Shown here in pieces: positions 51,587-59,134 of a stretch of DNA of 64,000 bases. The stretch comes from Streptomyces sp. NBC_01478. GTDB taxonomy: Bacteria; Actinomycetota; Actinomycetes; Streptomycetales; Streptomycetaceae. The stretch lies in assembly GCF_036227225.1 (NCBI RefSeq), contig NZ_CP109444.1, positions 4,817,501-4,881,500 of the forward strand. Reading direction: 5' to 3'. The translations under genes were made by a program, and so were the position numbers. How positions within the stretch are numbered: position 1 is the stretch's first letter; every line of letters begins with the position of its first letter. The notes under the pieces were generated by a model. It searched no databases and was not told the DNA's origin. It saw only the letters and a list, made by a program, of their open reading frames with translations.

Positions 51587-52357
51587 GTGACCACCACCCC
51601 CATCGCCGACCGGACCACCTCCGTGGCCGCGCGTGCCACGGATCTTTCCAAGATCTACGGACAGGGCGAGACCCAGGTGGTCGCCCTCGACCGGGTCTCG
51701 ATCGCCTTCCGGCAGGCCGAGTTCACCGCGATCATGGGCCCCTCGGGATCCGGCAAGTCCACGCTGATGCACTGCGTGGCCGGCCTGGACTCCTTCTCGT
51801 CCGGTTCCGTGCGCATCGGCGACACCGAGCTGGGCTCCCTGAAGGACAAGAAGCTCACGAAGTTGCGCCGGGACAAGATCGGGTTCATCTTCCAGGCGTT
51901 CAACCTGCTGCCGACGCTGACGGCCCTGGAGAACATCACGCTCCCCATGGACATCGCGGGCCGCAAGCCGGACAAGGAGTGGCTGGACTCGGTGATCACC
52001 ATGATCGGTCTCGCCGACCGGCTCAAGCACCGGCCCTCCCAGCTCTCCGGCGGTCAGCAGCAACGCGTCGCCGTGGCACGGGCGTTGGCCTCCCGCCCCG
52101 ACATCATCTTCGGCGACGAGCCGACCGGAAACCTCGACTCGCGTTCCGGCGCGGAGGTGCTGGGCTTTCTCCGCAACTCCGTACGGGAGCTGGGGCAGAC
52201 GGTGGTCATGGTGACCCACGACCCGGTGGCGGCTGCGTACGCGGACCGGGTGGTGTTCCTCGCGGACGGACGCATCGTCGACGAGGTCTACGAGCCGACG
52301 GCCGACTCCGTCCTTGACCGTATGAAGCAGTTCGACGCCAAGGGTCGTACCAGCTAA
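51587..52357 (+). CDS. MacB-type ABC transporter ATPase
   Basis: This 256-residue nucleotide-binding subunit is of the LolD/MacB/FtsE group, which drives mechanotransmission exporters rather than classic importers. Walker A is MGPSGSGKSTL, the Q-loop lies in FIFQAFNLLPTL, the signature is LSGGQQQRVAVARAL, Walker B is IIFGDEPTGNLD and the H-loop is VMVTHDPVAA. The GTG at 51587 has AGGAG upstream; an ATG at 51539 would add 16 residues. It partners the permease 87 bases downstream. Confidence 0.9.
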   Translation: MTTTPIADRTTSVAARATDLSKIYGQGETQVVALDRVSIAFRQAEFTAIMGPSGSGKSTLMHCVAGLDSFSSGSVRIGDTELGSLKDKKLTKLRRDKIGFIFQAFNLLPTLTALENITLPMDIAGRKPDKEWLDSVITMIGLADRLKHRPSQLSGGQQQRVAVARALASRPDIIFGDEPTGNLDSRSGAEVLGFLRNSVRELGQTVVMVTHDPVAAAYADRVVFLADGRIVDEVYEPTADSVLDRMKQFDAKGRTS

Positions 52358-52444
52358 GCCTCCTGACGACTCGTCACCTCGTCGTCCCGGCACCCGACCT
52401 CGCCGCCCGGCTCAACCCCTCGTAGACCTGGACTGAGTAGACCC

Positions 52445-54973
52445 ATGTTCCGTACCGCCTTGCGCAACGTACTCGCGCACAAGGCCCGGCTCCTCATGAC
52501 CGTGCTCGCCGTGATGCTCGGCGTCGCGTTCGTGTCGGGGACCCTGGTCTTCACCAACACCATCTCGAACGCCTTCCAGAACAGCTCGGCCAAGGGCTTC
52601 GACCAGGTCGACGTCGCCGTCCAGGCCAAGTTCCAGGACGACGAGGGCGACACGGTCGGCAAGACGCCCGAGCTGACCCAGGCGATGCTCGACACCAGCG
52701 CGAAGGTGCCGGGGGCCGCGTCCGCGACCGGGGTCGTCAACGGCTTCACCGCCATAGCCGACAAGAAGGGCAAGCTCATCGGCGGCGGCTTCCAGTCGGA
52801 GGGCGGCAACTACTGGGGGGACAAGGACGCCCGCTATCCCCTCAAGTCCGGTACGGCACCGCACGGTTCGGGTGAGGTCGCGATCGACTCCGAGACCGCG
52901 AAGCGCGCCGGGTACAAGGTCGGCGACACCGTGCGCATCTCGGTCGACGGCCCCGTGCTGACGCCGAGGATCACCGGCATCTTCACCACCGACGACGGCA
53001 ATGTCGCCGCCGGCGGCAGCCTCGCCCTCTTCGACACGGCGACCGCGCAGAAGCTGTTCGGCAAGGCGGGGACGTACGACGAGATCGATGTGAAGGCCGC
53101 GGCCGGGACGAGTCAGGCGGCGCTGAAGTCGCAACTGGACCTGGCCCTGCCGAAGGGGCAGACGGAGACCACCACCGCCCAGAAACTCGCCGACGACCAG
53201 GCCGAGACGATCGCCTCCTCGATGAGCGGGCTGAAGTCGGGGCTGCTGGTCTTCGCGGGGATCGCGCTCTTCGTCGGCACGTTCATCATCGCCAACACCT
53301 TCACCATGCTGGTCGCCCAGCGCACCAAGGAGCTGGCGCTGCTGCGCGCGGTCGGTGCCTCGCGCCGGCAGGTCACGCGGTCGGTGCTGCTGGAGGCGTT
53401 CGTGGTCGGCGCGGTCGCCGCGGTGGCCGGTCTGGTCGCCGGTATCGGGATCGGCGCCGGGCTGCGCGCCCTGATGGGCACGATCGGCGCGACCGTCCCG
53501 GACGGCCCGCTCGTCATCACGTCGGGCACGGTGCTCAGCGCCCTCGCGGTCGGCATCCTCATCACCATGCTCGCCGCCTGGCTGCCCGGCCGCCGGGCCG
53601 CGAAGATCCCGCCGGTCGCCGCGATGAGCAGCGTGCACGCGACGGCCACCACCAAGTCGCTGGTGCTGCGCAACACGCTGGGCGCGCTGTTCTCCGGCGT
53701 GGGCATCGCGGTCGTCATCGCGGCCACCTCGATGAACGGTTCGGACGGCCAGGCGCCCATGGGGATCGGCGCCGTGCTGCTGATCATCGGCGTGTTCATC
53801 CTGACCCCGCTGCTGTCCCGCCCGCTGATCGCGGCGGCGGCCCCGGTGCTGCGGATCTTCGGGATCTCCGGCAAGCTGGCCCGCCAGAACTCGGTGCGCA
53901 ACCCGCGCCGTACGGCCGCCACCGCGTCCGCGCTGATGATCGGCCTCACCCTCATCACCGGCATGACGGTGATGGCGGGCAGCCTCCAGCAGGCGATCGA
54001 CAAGATGGCCTCGTCCGCGATCAGCGCCGACTACATCGTCTCGATGGCGAACGGCAACCAGCTCTCCCCGGACGTCGACAAGACGCTCACCACCACCTCC
54101 GGCGTCACCGCGAGCAGCCCGCTGCGCAACGCCCCGTCGCGCATCGACGGCGAGACCGAGTTCCTGACCGGGGTCAACGGCTCCGCGATCGGCAAGCTCA
54201 CCGACCTCAAGGTGGACAGCGGCACCTTCAAGGTTGCCGGCACGCAGGTCGTCGTGGACGACGACACGGCCAAGTCCCATGACTGGAAGGCCGGTTCGAC
54301 CTTCACCACGCACTACGAGGACGGCAAGGCGCAGCAGTTGACCGTCTCCGCGGTCTACGAGGGCAACGCGCTGATCCGCGGCATCATGCTCGACAACGCG
54401 ACGCTCGCCCCGCACCAGACCGACCCGGCCGACATGCAGATCCTGGTCAAGACCGCGGACGGCGCGTCGAGTTCGACGAAGGACAGGCTGGAGAAGGCCC
54501 TCGGCTCCAACCCGGCCGTCAAGGTCCAGGACAAGAAGGACCTCTCCGACAGCATCGCGCAGGTCTTCACCCTGATCCTCAACATGGTCTACGGCCTGCT
54601 CGCCATGGCGGTGATCGTCGCGGTCCTCGGTGTCATCAACACCCTCGCGATGTCGGTCTTCGAGCGCTCGCAGGAGATCGGGATGCTGCGCGCGATCGGC
54701 CTGGACCGCAAGGGCATCAAGCGGATGGTCCGCCTGGAGTCCCTGGTGATCTCGCTGTTCGGCGGGGTGCTCGGCATCGGTCTGGGCGTGTTCTTCGGCT
54801 GGGCGGCCGGTGAGCTGATCGGCTCGAAGATGGCGACGTACGAACTGGTCATTCCCTGGGCTCGGATGGCGCTCTTCCTCCTCCTGGCGGGCACGGTCGG
54901 CGTCCTGGCGGCGCTGTGGCCGGCCCGGCGCGCGGCGAAGCTGAACATGCTGTCGGCCATCAAGTCCGAGTAG
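52445..54973 (+). CDS. FtsX/MacB-like ABC transporter permease
   Basis: This 842-residue permease has two FtsX-like halves. An N-terminal helix (LLMTVLAVMLGVAFVSGTLVF) is followed by an extracellular MacB periplasmic domain. Four central helices come next (GLLVFAGIALFVGTFIIANTFTMLV and following), then a second extracellular domain (about 500-690) and the final three helices (YGLLAMAVIVAVLGVINTLAMSVFERSQEIGMLRAIGLDRKGI...). The QRTKELALLRAVGASRRQV motif is the coupling element. It likely exports or extracts a lipid, peptide or drug with the preceding ATPase. A perfect terminator follows. Confidence 0.9.
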   Translation: MFRTALRNVLAHKARLLMTVLAVMLGVAFVSGTLVFTNTISNAFQNSSAKGFDQVDVAVQAKFQDDEGDTVGKTPELTQAMLDTSAKVPGAASATGVVNGFTAIADKKGKLIGGGFQSEGGNYWGDKDARYPLKSGTAPHGSGEVAIDSETAKRAGYKVGDTVRISVDGPVLTPRITGIFTTDDGNVAAGGSLALFDTATAQKLFGKAGTYDEIDVKAAAGTSQAALKSQLDLALPKGQTETTTAQKLADDQAETIASSMSGLKSGLLVFAGIALFVGTFIIANTFTMLVAQRTKELALLRAVGASRRQVTRSVLLEAFVVGAVAAVAGLVAGIGIGAGLRALMGTIGATVPDGPLVITSGTVLSALAVGILITMLAAWLPGRRAAKIPPVAAMSSVHATATTKSLVLRNTLGALFSGVGIAVVIAATSMNGSDGQAPMGIGAVLLIIGVFILTPLLSRPLIAAAAPVLRIFGISGKLARQNSVRNPRRTAATASALMIGLTLITGMTVMAGSLQQAIDKMASSAISADYIVSMANGNQLSPDVDKTLTTTSGVTASSPLRNAPSRIDGETEFLTGVNGSAIGKLTDLKVDSGTFKVAGTQVVVDDDTAKSHDWKAGSTFTTHYEDGKAQQLTVSAVYEGNALIRGIMLDNATLAPHQTDPADMQILVKTADGASSSTKDRLEKALGSNPAVKVQDKKDLSDSIAQVFTLILNMVYGLLAMAVIVAVLGVINTLAMSVFERSQEIGMLRAIGLDRKGIKRMVRLESLVISLFGGVLGIGLGVFFGWAAGELIGSKMATYELVIPWARMALFLLLAGTVGVLAALWPARRAAKLNMLSAIKSE

Positions 54974-54999
54974 CCGCAGCGGAGTCGGCCGAAAGAGGG

Positions 55000-55034
55000 C
55001 AGGGGCCCCGTTCCGGATCGGAACGGGGCCCCTG
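55000..55034. terminator. Strong convergent terminator
   Basis: CAGGGGCCCCGTTCCG (55000-55015) pairs perfectly with CGGAACGGGGCCCCTG (55019-55034) around GAT. It lies between convergent genes and could stop both. Confidence 0.9.
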
Positions 55035-55055
55035 GCTGTCGCCCTGAGGGTTCGG

Positions 55056-56348
55056 TCAGTTCCAGGTGCGGGCGCGCAACGGCATCCCGGAGCCGCCCGG
55101 TTCGGGGGTGCGGACGGCCAGCACCTGGTTGACTCCTATGCGGTTGCGCTCGAAGCCGAGCACGGACGCCGCCATGTAGAGGCGCCACACGCGGGCCCGC
55201 CCGGCGCCGACGAGGCCGACCGCGCGCCGCCACTCGGACTCCAGGTTGGCGACCCAGCGGCGCAGGGTGAGCGCGTAGTGCTCGCGGATCGCCTCGACGT
55301 CCCGCACCTCGAAGCCGGCGCTCTCCAGGTGGGTCACGGTGGCGCCGACGGGGGCGAGTTCACCGTCGGGGAAGACGTAGGCGTCGATGAACTCGTCGAT
55401 GTCGTACGCCGATTCGTCCTGCCAGGGGCGGCGGGCGATCTGGTGGTTGAGGAGCCGCCCGCCGGGCTTGAGCAGCGCGAAGAGGTCCCGCGCGTACTCC
55501 AAGTACCGTGCGGAGCCCACGTGTTCGGCCATGCCGACGGAGGAGACGGCGTCGTAGGGCCCGTCGGTGACGTCGCGGTAGTCCTGCACCCGGATCTCGA
55601 TCCTGTCGGTGAGGCCCTCCCCGGCGACGCGCTTGCGGGCGTACGCCGCCTGTTCCTGCGAGAGGGTCACGCCGACCACGCTCACGCCGAACTCGCGGGC
55701 CGCGTGGATCGCCATCGAACCCCAGCCGCAGCCGACGTCGAGGAGTCGCTGCCCCGGCGTCAACTCCAGCTTGCGGCAGATGAGTTCGAGCTTGTCGCGC
55801 TGGGCGTCCTCCAGCGTGCCGTCCGGGGACTCCCAGTAGGCGCACGAGTAGACCATGGAGGGGCCGAGGACGAGTTCGTAGAAGTCGTTGCCGACGTCGT
55901 AGTGGTGGCTGATGGCGCGTTTGTCGGTGCGTCTGGTGTGGAGGTGGGCGCGGCTGCGGCGGACCTCCTCCGGGGGCGGGGCGGGCGGCAGCGGGAGTCC
56001 GCCGAGCTTCACCAGTCCGCGTACGGCGGAGCGCACCCCGGGGTCGCGCAGGGCCTCGGTGCGGGTGCGGGCGCCGTCACCGCGCTCCCAGACCAGCGCG
56101 GACATGGCGTCGAGGGCCGCGTAGAAGTCGCCCTCGATGTCCAGGTCCCCGGCGACCCAGGCGCGCGCCATGCCGAGTTCGCCGGGCTTCCACAGAAGGC
56201 GGCGCAGGGCACGGCGATTGCGTACGACCAAGGTCGGCGCATCGGGCGGCCCTGCCTCGGAGCCGTCCCAGGCGCGGATGCGCACCGGGACGGGGGTCCC
56301 CAGTAGCTGTTCGAAGAGGGATTTGAGCCGCAGCGCGGCATCAGCCAT
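55056..56348 (-). CDS. Cyclopropane-fatty-acid-synthase-like methyltransferase
   Basis: This 430-residue SAM-dependent enzyme of the CFA synthase/mycolic acid methyltransferase group acts on unsaturated acyl chains of phospholipids. The N-terminal lipid-binding part (about 1-140) precedes ISHHYDVGNDFYELVLGPSMVYSCAYW, the substrate-site hallmark. SAM motif I is LLDVGCGWGSMAIHAA. The catalytic region includes MAEHVGSARYLEYARDL, where the Glu-His of the family's EHxG motif is kept. The ATG at 56348 follows GGAGG. It is convergent with the ABC permease and divergent from the conflict-like operon. Confidence 0.9.
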   Translation of the reverse strand: MADAALRLKSLFEQLLGTPVPVRIRAWDGSEAGPPDAPTLVVRNRRALRRLLWKPGELGMARAWVAGDLDIEGDFYAALDAMSALVWERGDGARTRTEALRDPGVRSAVRGLVKLGGLPLPPAPPPEEVRRSRAHLHTRRTDKRAISHHYDVGNDFYELVLGPSMVYSCAYWESPDGTLEDAQRDKLELICRKLELTPGQRLLDVGCGWGSMAIHAAREFGVSVVGVTLSQEQAAYARKRVAGEGLTDRIEIRVQDYRDVTDGPYDAVSSVGMAEHVGSARYLEYARDLFALLKPGGRLLNHQIARRPWQDESAYDIDEFIDAYVFPDGELAPVGATVTHLESAGFEVRDVEAIREHYALTLRRWVANLESEWRRAVGLVGAGRARVWRLYMAASVLGFERNRIGVNQVLAVRTPEPGGSGMPLRARTWN

Positions 56349-56532
56349 GGCGCACACCTCCGTGACGCGGATCCCGGAATTGTCCATCTCCACGTAAACA
56401 CCGGTCCGGCCTCGGCGCAGTCCCCCGGAAACGTTACGAGTGGGTAAAATAGCTGTAGGCGCCATGCATATAGGTCCGTTCCGTCGCGTCGGCCCTCTGC
56501 CCCGGCGGTGGCCGAACCGTCACACTGACGGC
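56349..56532. promoter_or_regulatory. Promoter region of hydrolase-caspase operon
   Basis: A perfect palindrome CCGTCA-cac-TGACGG (56517-56531) ends one base before the ATG at 56533, where a ribosome site would be expected. No Shine-Dalgarno sequence is visible. TAAAAT at 56445-56450 is a candidate -10 element. A repressor on the palindrome would block translation or transcription start directly. Confidence 0.5.
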
Positions 56533-57735
56533 ATGTCGACGCTGCTCTTCGTGCACGGGACGGGTGTTCGCGACGAAGGAGTGCGTGCGGTCGTGTCCCT
56601 CCTGCGGCGGAAGCTGGCACCGCTGCGGCCGGACGTGACGGTCACCGCCTGCTCCTGGGGGACCGAGGAGGGCGCCCGGCTGCACGCCGGCGGCGCCTCG
56701 GTGCCCGGATACGACCGGACCCGCACGACACAGGAGGCGGAGCCGGATCCGGTCGACTCCTGGCTGCTGCTGTACGCCGACCCGCTCCACGAACTGCGCC
56801 TCGCGGGCGTCGGCGAGGGGACGGATCCGCCGCCGGGCGCGGTGCTCCCCGGGGAGCACGCCGAGGAGACCGTACGGGCGCTGCTGGCCCGGGACGACTC
56901 CGGGCGATTACGCGAACGCGCCGACGCGGCGGACCTGACCGGCCGCCTGCCGGACGCCCTGGCCGCGGTCCTGGACACGGACGCGTGGGCCGACGCCCGC
57001 ACCGCGCTCGCCAACGATCCCGGACTGCCGCTGCTGCTGGCCCGCGCGGCCGTGGCGGAGGCCGTCCGCAGCCCGTCGGCGGGGCCCGCCGCCGTCGAGG
57101 GCGACGGCGGGGCACGGGACGGACTCGTCGAGGCGCTCGCCGAGGTGCTGGGCGGTTCGCCGCCGGGCGCCGACCCGCGCTCCGTCGCCTCCCGCGTCGG
57201 CCTCCTGACGGCCCGCACGGCACTGCGCCTGGGGGCTGCCCGAGCCGTCGAACGCCGCCGGGGCGCACTGACCGACGCCGCCCATCCCGCGGCCGGTGAC
57301 GTCCTGCGCTATCTGACCCGCGGCGACGGCATCCGTGCCGTGCTCGCCCGGCGCATCGCGGAGTGCGCCGCCGAGGAGGGCGGGCCGGTGACGGTCCTCG
57401 GCCACAGCCTGGGCGGCATCGCGGCCGTCGATCTGCTGGCCGGCCGGCCCCGGCCGGACGTCGCCCGCCTGATCACGGTGGGCTCGCAGGCCCCCTTCCT
57501 CTACGAGATCGACGCCCTGCCCTCGCTCCCCTTCGGCAGCGGCCTGCCGCCGGGCTTCCCGCCGTGGACCAACGTCTACGACCCCCGCGACCTGCTCGCG
57601 TTCGTCGCCGCGCCGCTCTTCCCCGGCCGGGCCCGGGACGTCCGGCTCGACAGTCGGCAGCCGTTCCCCTACGCGCACAGCGCCTACTGGTCGCGTCCCG
57701 AGCTCTACCCGCTGCTGGCCCGGGAGCTGCCGTGA
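56533..57735 (+). CDS. Alpha/beta hydrolase, TTA-containing, first gene of caspase operon
   Basis: This is a 400-residue hydrolase-fold protein. LLFVHGTGVRDEGV opens the fold, and the nucleophile elbow VLGHSLGGIAAVDLL has Ser292 as the likely catalytic residue. SQAPFLYEIDALPS and the Asp-containing NVYDPRDLLAFVAAP follow. The central region (about 110-250) is Ala/Asp/Arg-rich and variable. Codon 126 is TTA (56908-56910), predicting bldA-dependent translation. The stop overlaps the caspase start in GTGA. Lipase-like effectors occur in bacterial conflict systems, so an effector or deacylase role is plausible but unproven. Confidence 0.72.
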   Translation: MSTLLFVHGTGVRDEGVRAVVSLLRRKLAPLRPDVTVTACSWGTEEGARLHAGGASVPGYDRTRTTQEAEPDPVDSWLLLYADPLHELRLAGVGEGTDPPPGAVLPGEHAEETVRALLARDDSGRLRERADAADLTGRLPDALAAVLDTDAWADARTALANDPGLPLLLARAAVAEAVRSPSAGPAAVEGDGGARDGLVEALAEVLGGSPPGADPRSVASRVGLLTARTALRLGAARAVERRRGALTDAAHPAAGDVLRYLTRGDGIRAVLARRIAECAAEEGGPVTVLGHSLGGIAAVDLLAGRPRPDVARLITVGSQAPFLYEIDALPSLPFGSGLPPGFPPWTNVYDPRDLLAFVAAPLFPGRARDVRLDSRQPFPYAHSAYWSRPELYPLLARELP

Positions 57736-58871
57736 CGACGCGCTCCGCCGCGCCCGCCCGTACCAGCGCCGTCGTCGTCGGCGTCGAGTCCTACGAGGCC
57801 GGGCCCGACTGGGACCTCGACGGGCCGGCCGAGGACGCGCACCGCTTCGCCGAATGGTTTCTGGCCCGCGGTGTACCGCCCGAACGGGTGAGGGTCCTCG
57901 TCTCCCCGCTCGACCGCGGCCCGGCGGCCGGGGAACAGCGGCCGTACCCCGTCCACCACGCCGATCAGGCCACCGTCCACCGTGAGCTGCTGCGCCGGAT
58001 CCCGGGCGAGGAGGGTGATCTGCTCTGGGTGGTGTGGGGCGGTCACGGTGTGGTGGACGCCGAGGGCCACCGCCGGGTCTTCTGCGCAGACGCGACCGCG
58101 GACGACCGGGTCAACGTCGATCTTGACGAAGCCCTGGCATTCTTCCGTTCGAATGCCGTCCCTTCGTTCCGCAGCCAGATCTGGCTGACCGACGCGTGCC
58201 AGAGTCTCCACGATGTCCGGCGTGCCCGCCGCCGGCTCCCCCGGTACACGTTCGCCGCGGGATCGCCCGCCGCCGGACACGACCAGGCCGCGCTGTTCGC
58301 CGTCCGGGCGGGCGAGCGGGCCCTCAATCTCTCGGCGGAACGCACGGGCCTGTTCAGCCGGGAGGTGCTGCGTCTGCTCGCCGCCGCCGATCCCGCCCGC
58401 TGGCCCCCCGACGTGGACGCCCTGCACTCGGGTCTGAGCGGCACCTTCGCCACCCTGCGGGCCCAGGGGCTCGCCCGGCAGACTCCGATCCATCTCTGGT
58501 CGCGCTCCTTCGACGGCGGTGAAGGGCAGTTGCTGGCCTCCGGCGCGGTCGCGGCGTCCGGTCCCGGCGCGCGGCAGGCCCGGCCACCGGTCGCGGTCGT
58601 GGGCGCCCTCGTCGATGCCCTGCTCGCCCTGCCGGAGTTCCGGTCCCGCAGCGCCCGTCAGGAGATGCTCGCGCTGGTCAGAGGGGACGTGGGCCTCTGG
58701 GCTTCGGTCCCCGAGCAGGACACTCCCCGGTTGGCGGCGCTCTCGGTCGTGCGTACCTGTCTGCGCTTCGACGGAGCCCTCGAAGAACTCGTCGAGGCGG
58801 CGCGTCTGTGCGCCGGGGACGCACCGGAGGTCCAGGCCCTCCAGCGTGCCGCGGCGGCCGCCGTCGGCTGA
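57732..58871 (+). CDS. Caspase-like protease with EAD-like C-terminal domain
   Basis: This 379-residue protein has a peptidase C14-like domain (about 12-270). The catalytic dyad is His105 in VVWGGHGVVD and Cys156 in IWLTDACQSLH. SAVVVGVESYEAGPDWDLDGPAEDAHRF is the usual start of bacterial caspases, with the small-residue Asp. The C-terminal 85 residues (VVGALVDALLALPEFRSRSARQEMLALV ... LAALSVVRTCLRFDGALEELVEAARL) resemble effector-associated domains that tether effectors to STAND or peptidase partners. It is translationally coupled to the hydrolase gene and precedes a small peptide gene. It probably cleaves a protein target once activated. Confidence 0.78.
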   Translation: MTTRSAAPARTSAVVVGVESYEAGPDWDLDGPAEDAHRFAEWFLARGVPPERVRVLVSPLDRGPAAGEQRPYPVHHADQATVHRELLRRIPGEEGDLLWVVWGGHGVVDAEGHRRVFCADATADDRVNVDLDEALAFFRSNAVPSFRSQIWLTDACQSLHDVRRARRRLPRYTFAAGSPAAGHDQAALFAVRAGERALNLSAERTGLFSREVLRLLAAADPARWPPDVDALHSGLSGTFATLRAQGLARQTPIHLWSRSFDGGEGQLLASGAVAASGPGARQARPPVAVVGALVDALLALPEFRSRSARQEMLALVRGDVGLWASVPEQDTPRLAALSVVRTCLRFDGALEELVEAARLCAGDAPEVQALQRAAAAAVG

Positions 58872-58941
58872 CGGAAAACCCTGGCCCACGCTTATGACCT
58901 TCCCGGGGTCTTCGCTCCTCTGTGTGACTACGATTTCCGCC

Positions 58942-59127
58942 ATGACGAGACACCACGCAGCCGCACGGGCGGACGTCGGCTCGGAGCAAGGGCTCCCCGA
59001 CCTCAACGACATGGCCTTCGACCAGCTCCCGCCCTTGGACGACCCGGCGGTGGAGCCCGCCGTGCAGGCTCTGTTGGACGACGTGGAACGTCCCGTGAGT
59101 ACCGTTGCGGGCAGCCAGGGAAGCTGA
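58942..59127 (+). CDS. Candidate modified-peptide (RiPP-like) precursor
   Basis: This 61-residue peptide starts with MTRHHAAARADVGSEQGLPDL, followed by NDMAFDQLPPLDDP, AVQALLDDVERPV and the C-terminus STVAGSQGS. The Pro-Asp-Leu...Leu...Leu...Asp-Pro leader pattern resembles FxSxx-COOH precursor peptides, which lie beside HExxH and TPR genes. The end here lacks the Phe and the FxSxx arrangement. It ends seven bases before the HExxH gene start. No ribosome site is visible, and TACGAT at about 58929-58934 could be a -10 for a leaderless message. Confidence 0.6.
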   Translation: MTRHHAAARADVGSEQGLPDLNDMAFDQLPPLDDPAVEPAVQALLDDVERPVSTVAGSQGS

Positions 59128-59134
59128 AACCGAC

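Noticed and set aside
58519..58941. Longer upstream form of the small peptide gene
   Set aside because: This stretch overlaps the caspase gene in another frame and ends in the intergenic gap; the ATG at 58942 begins the leader-like sequence.
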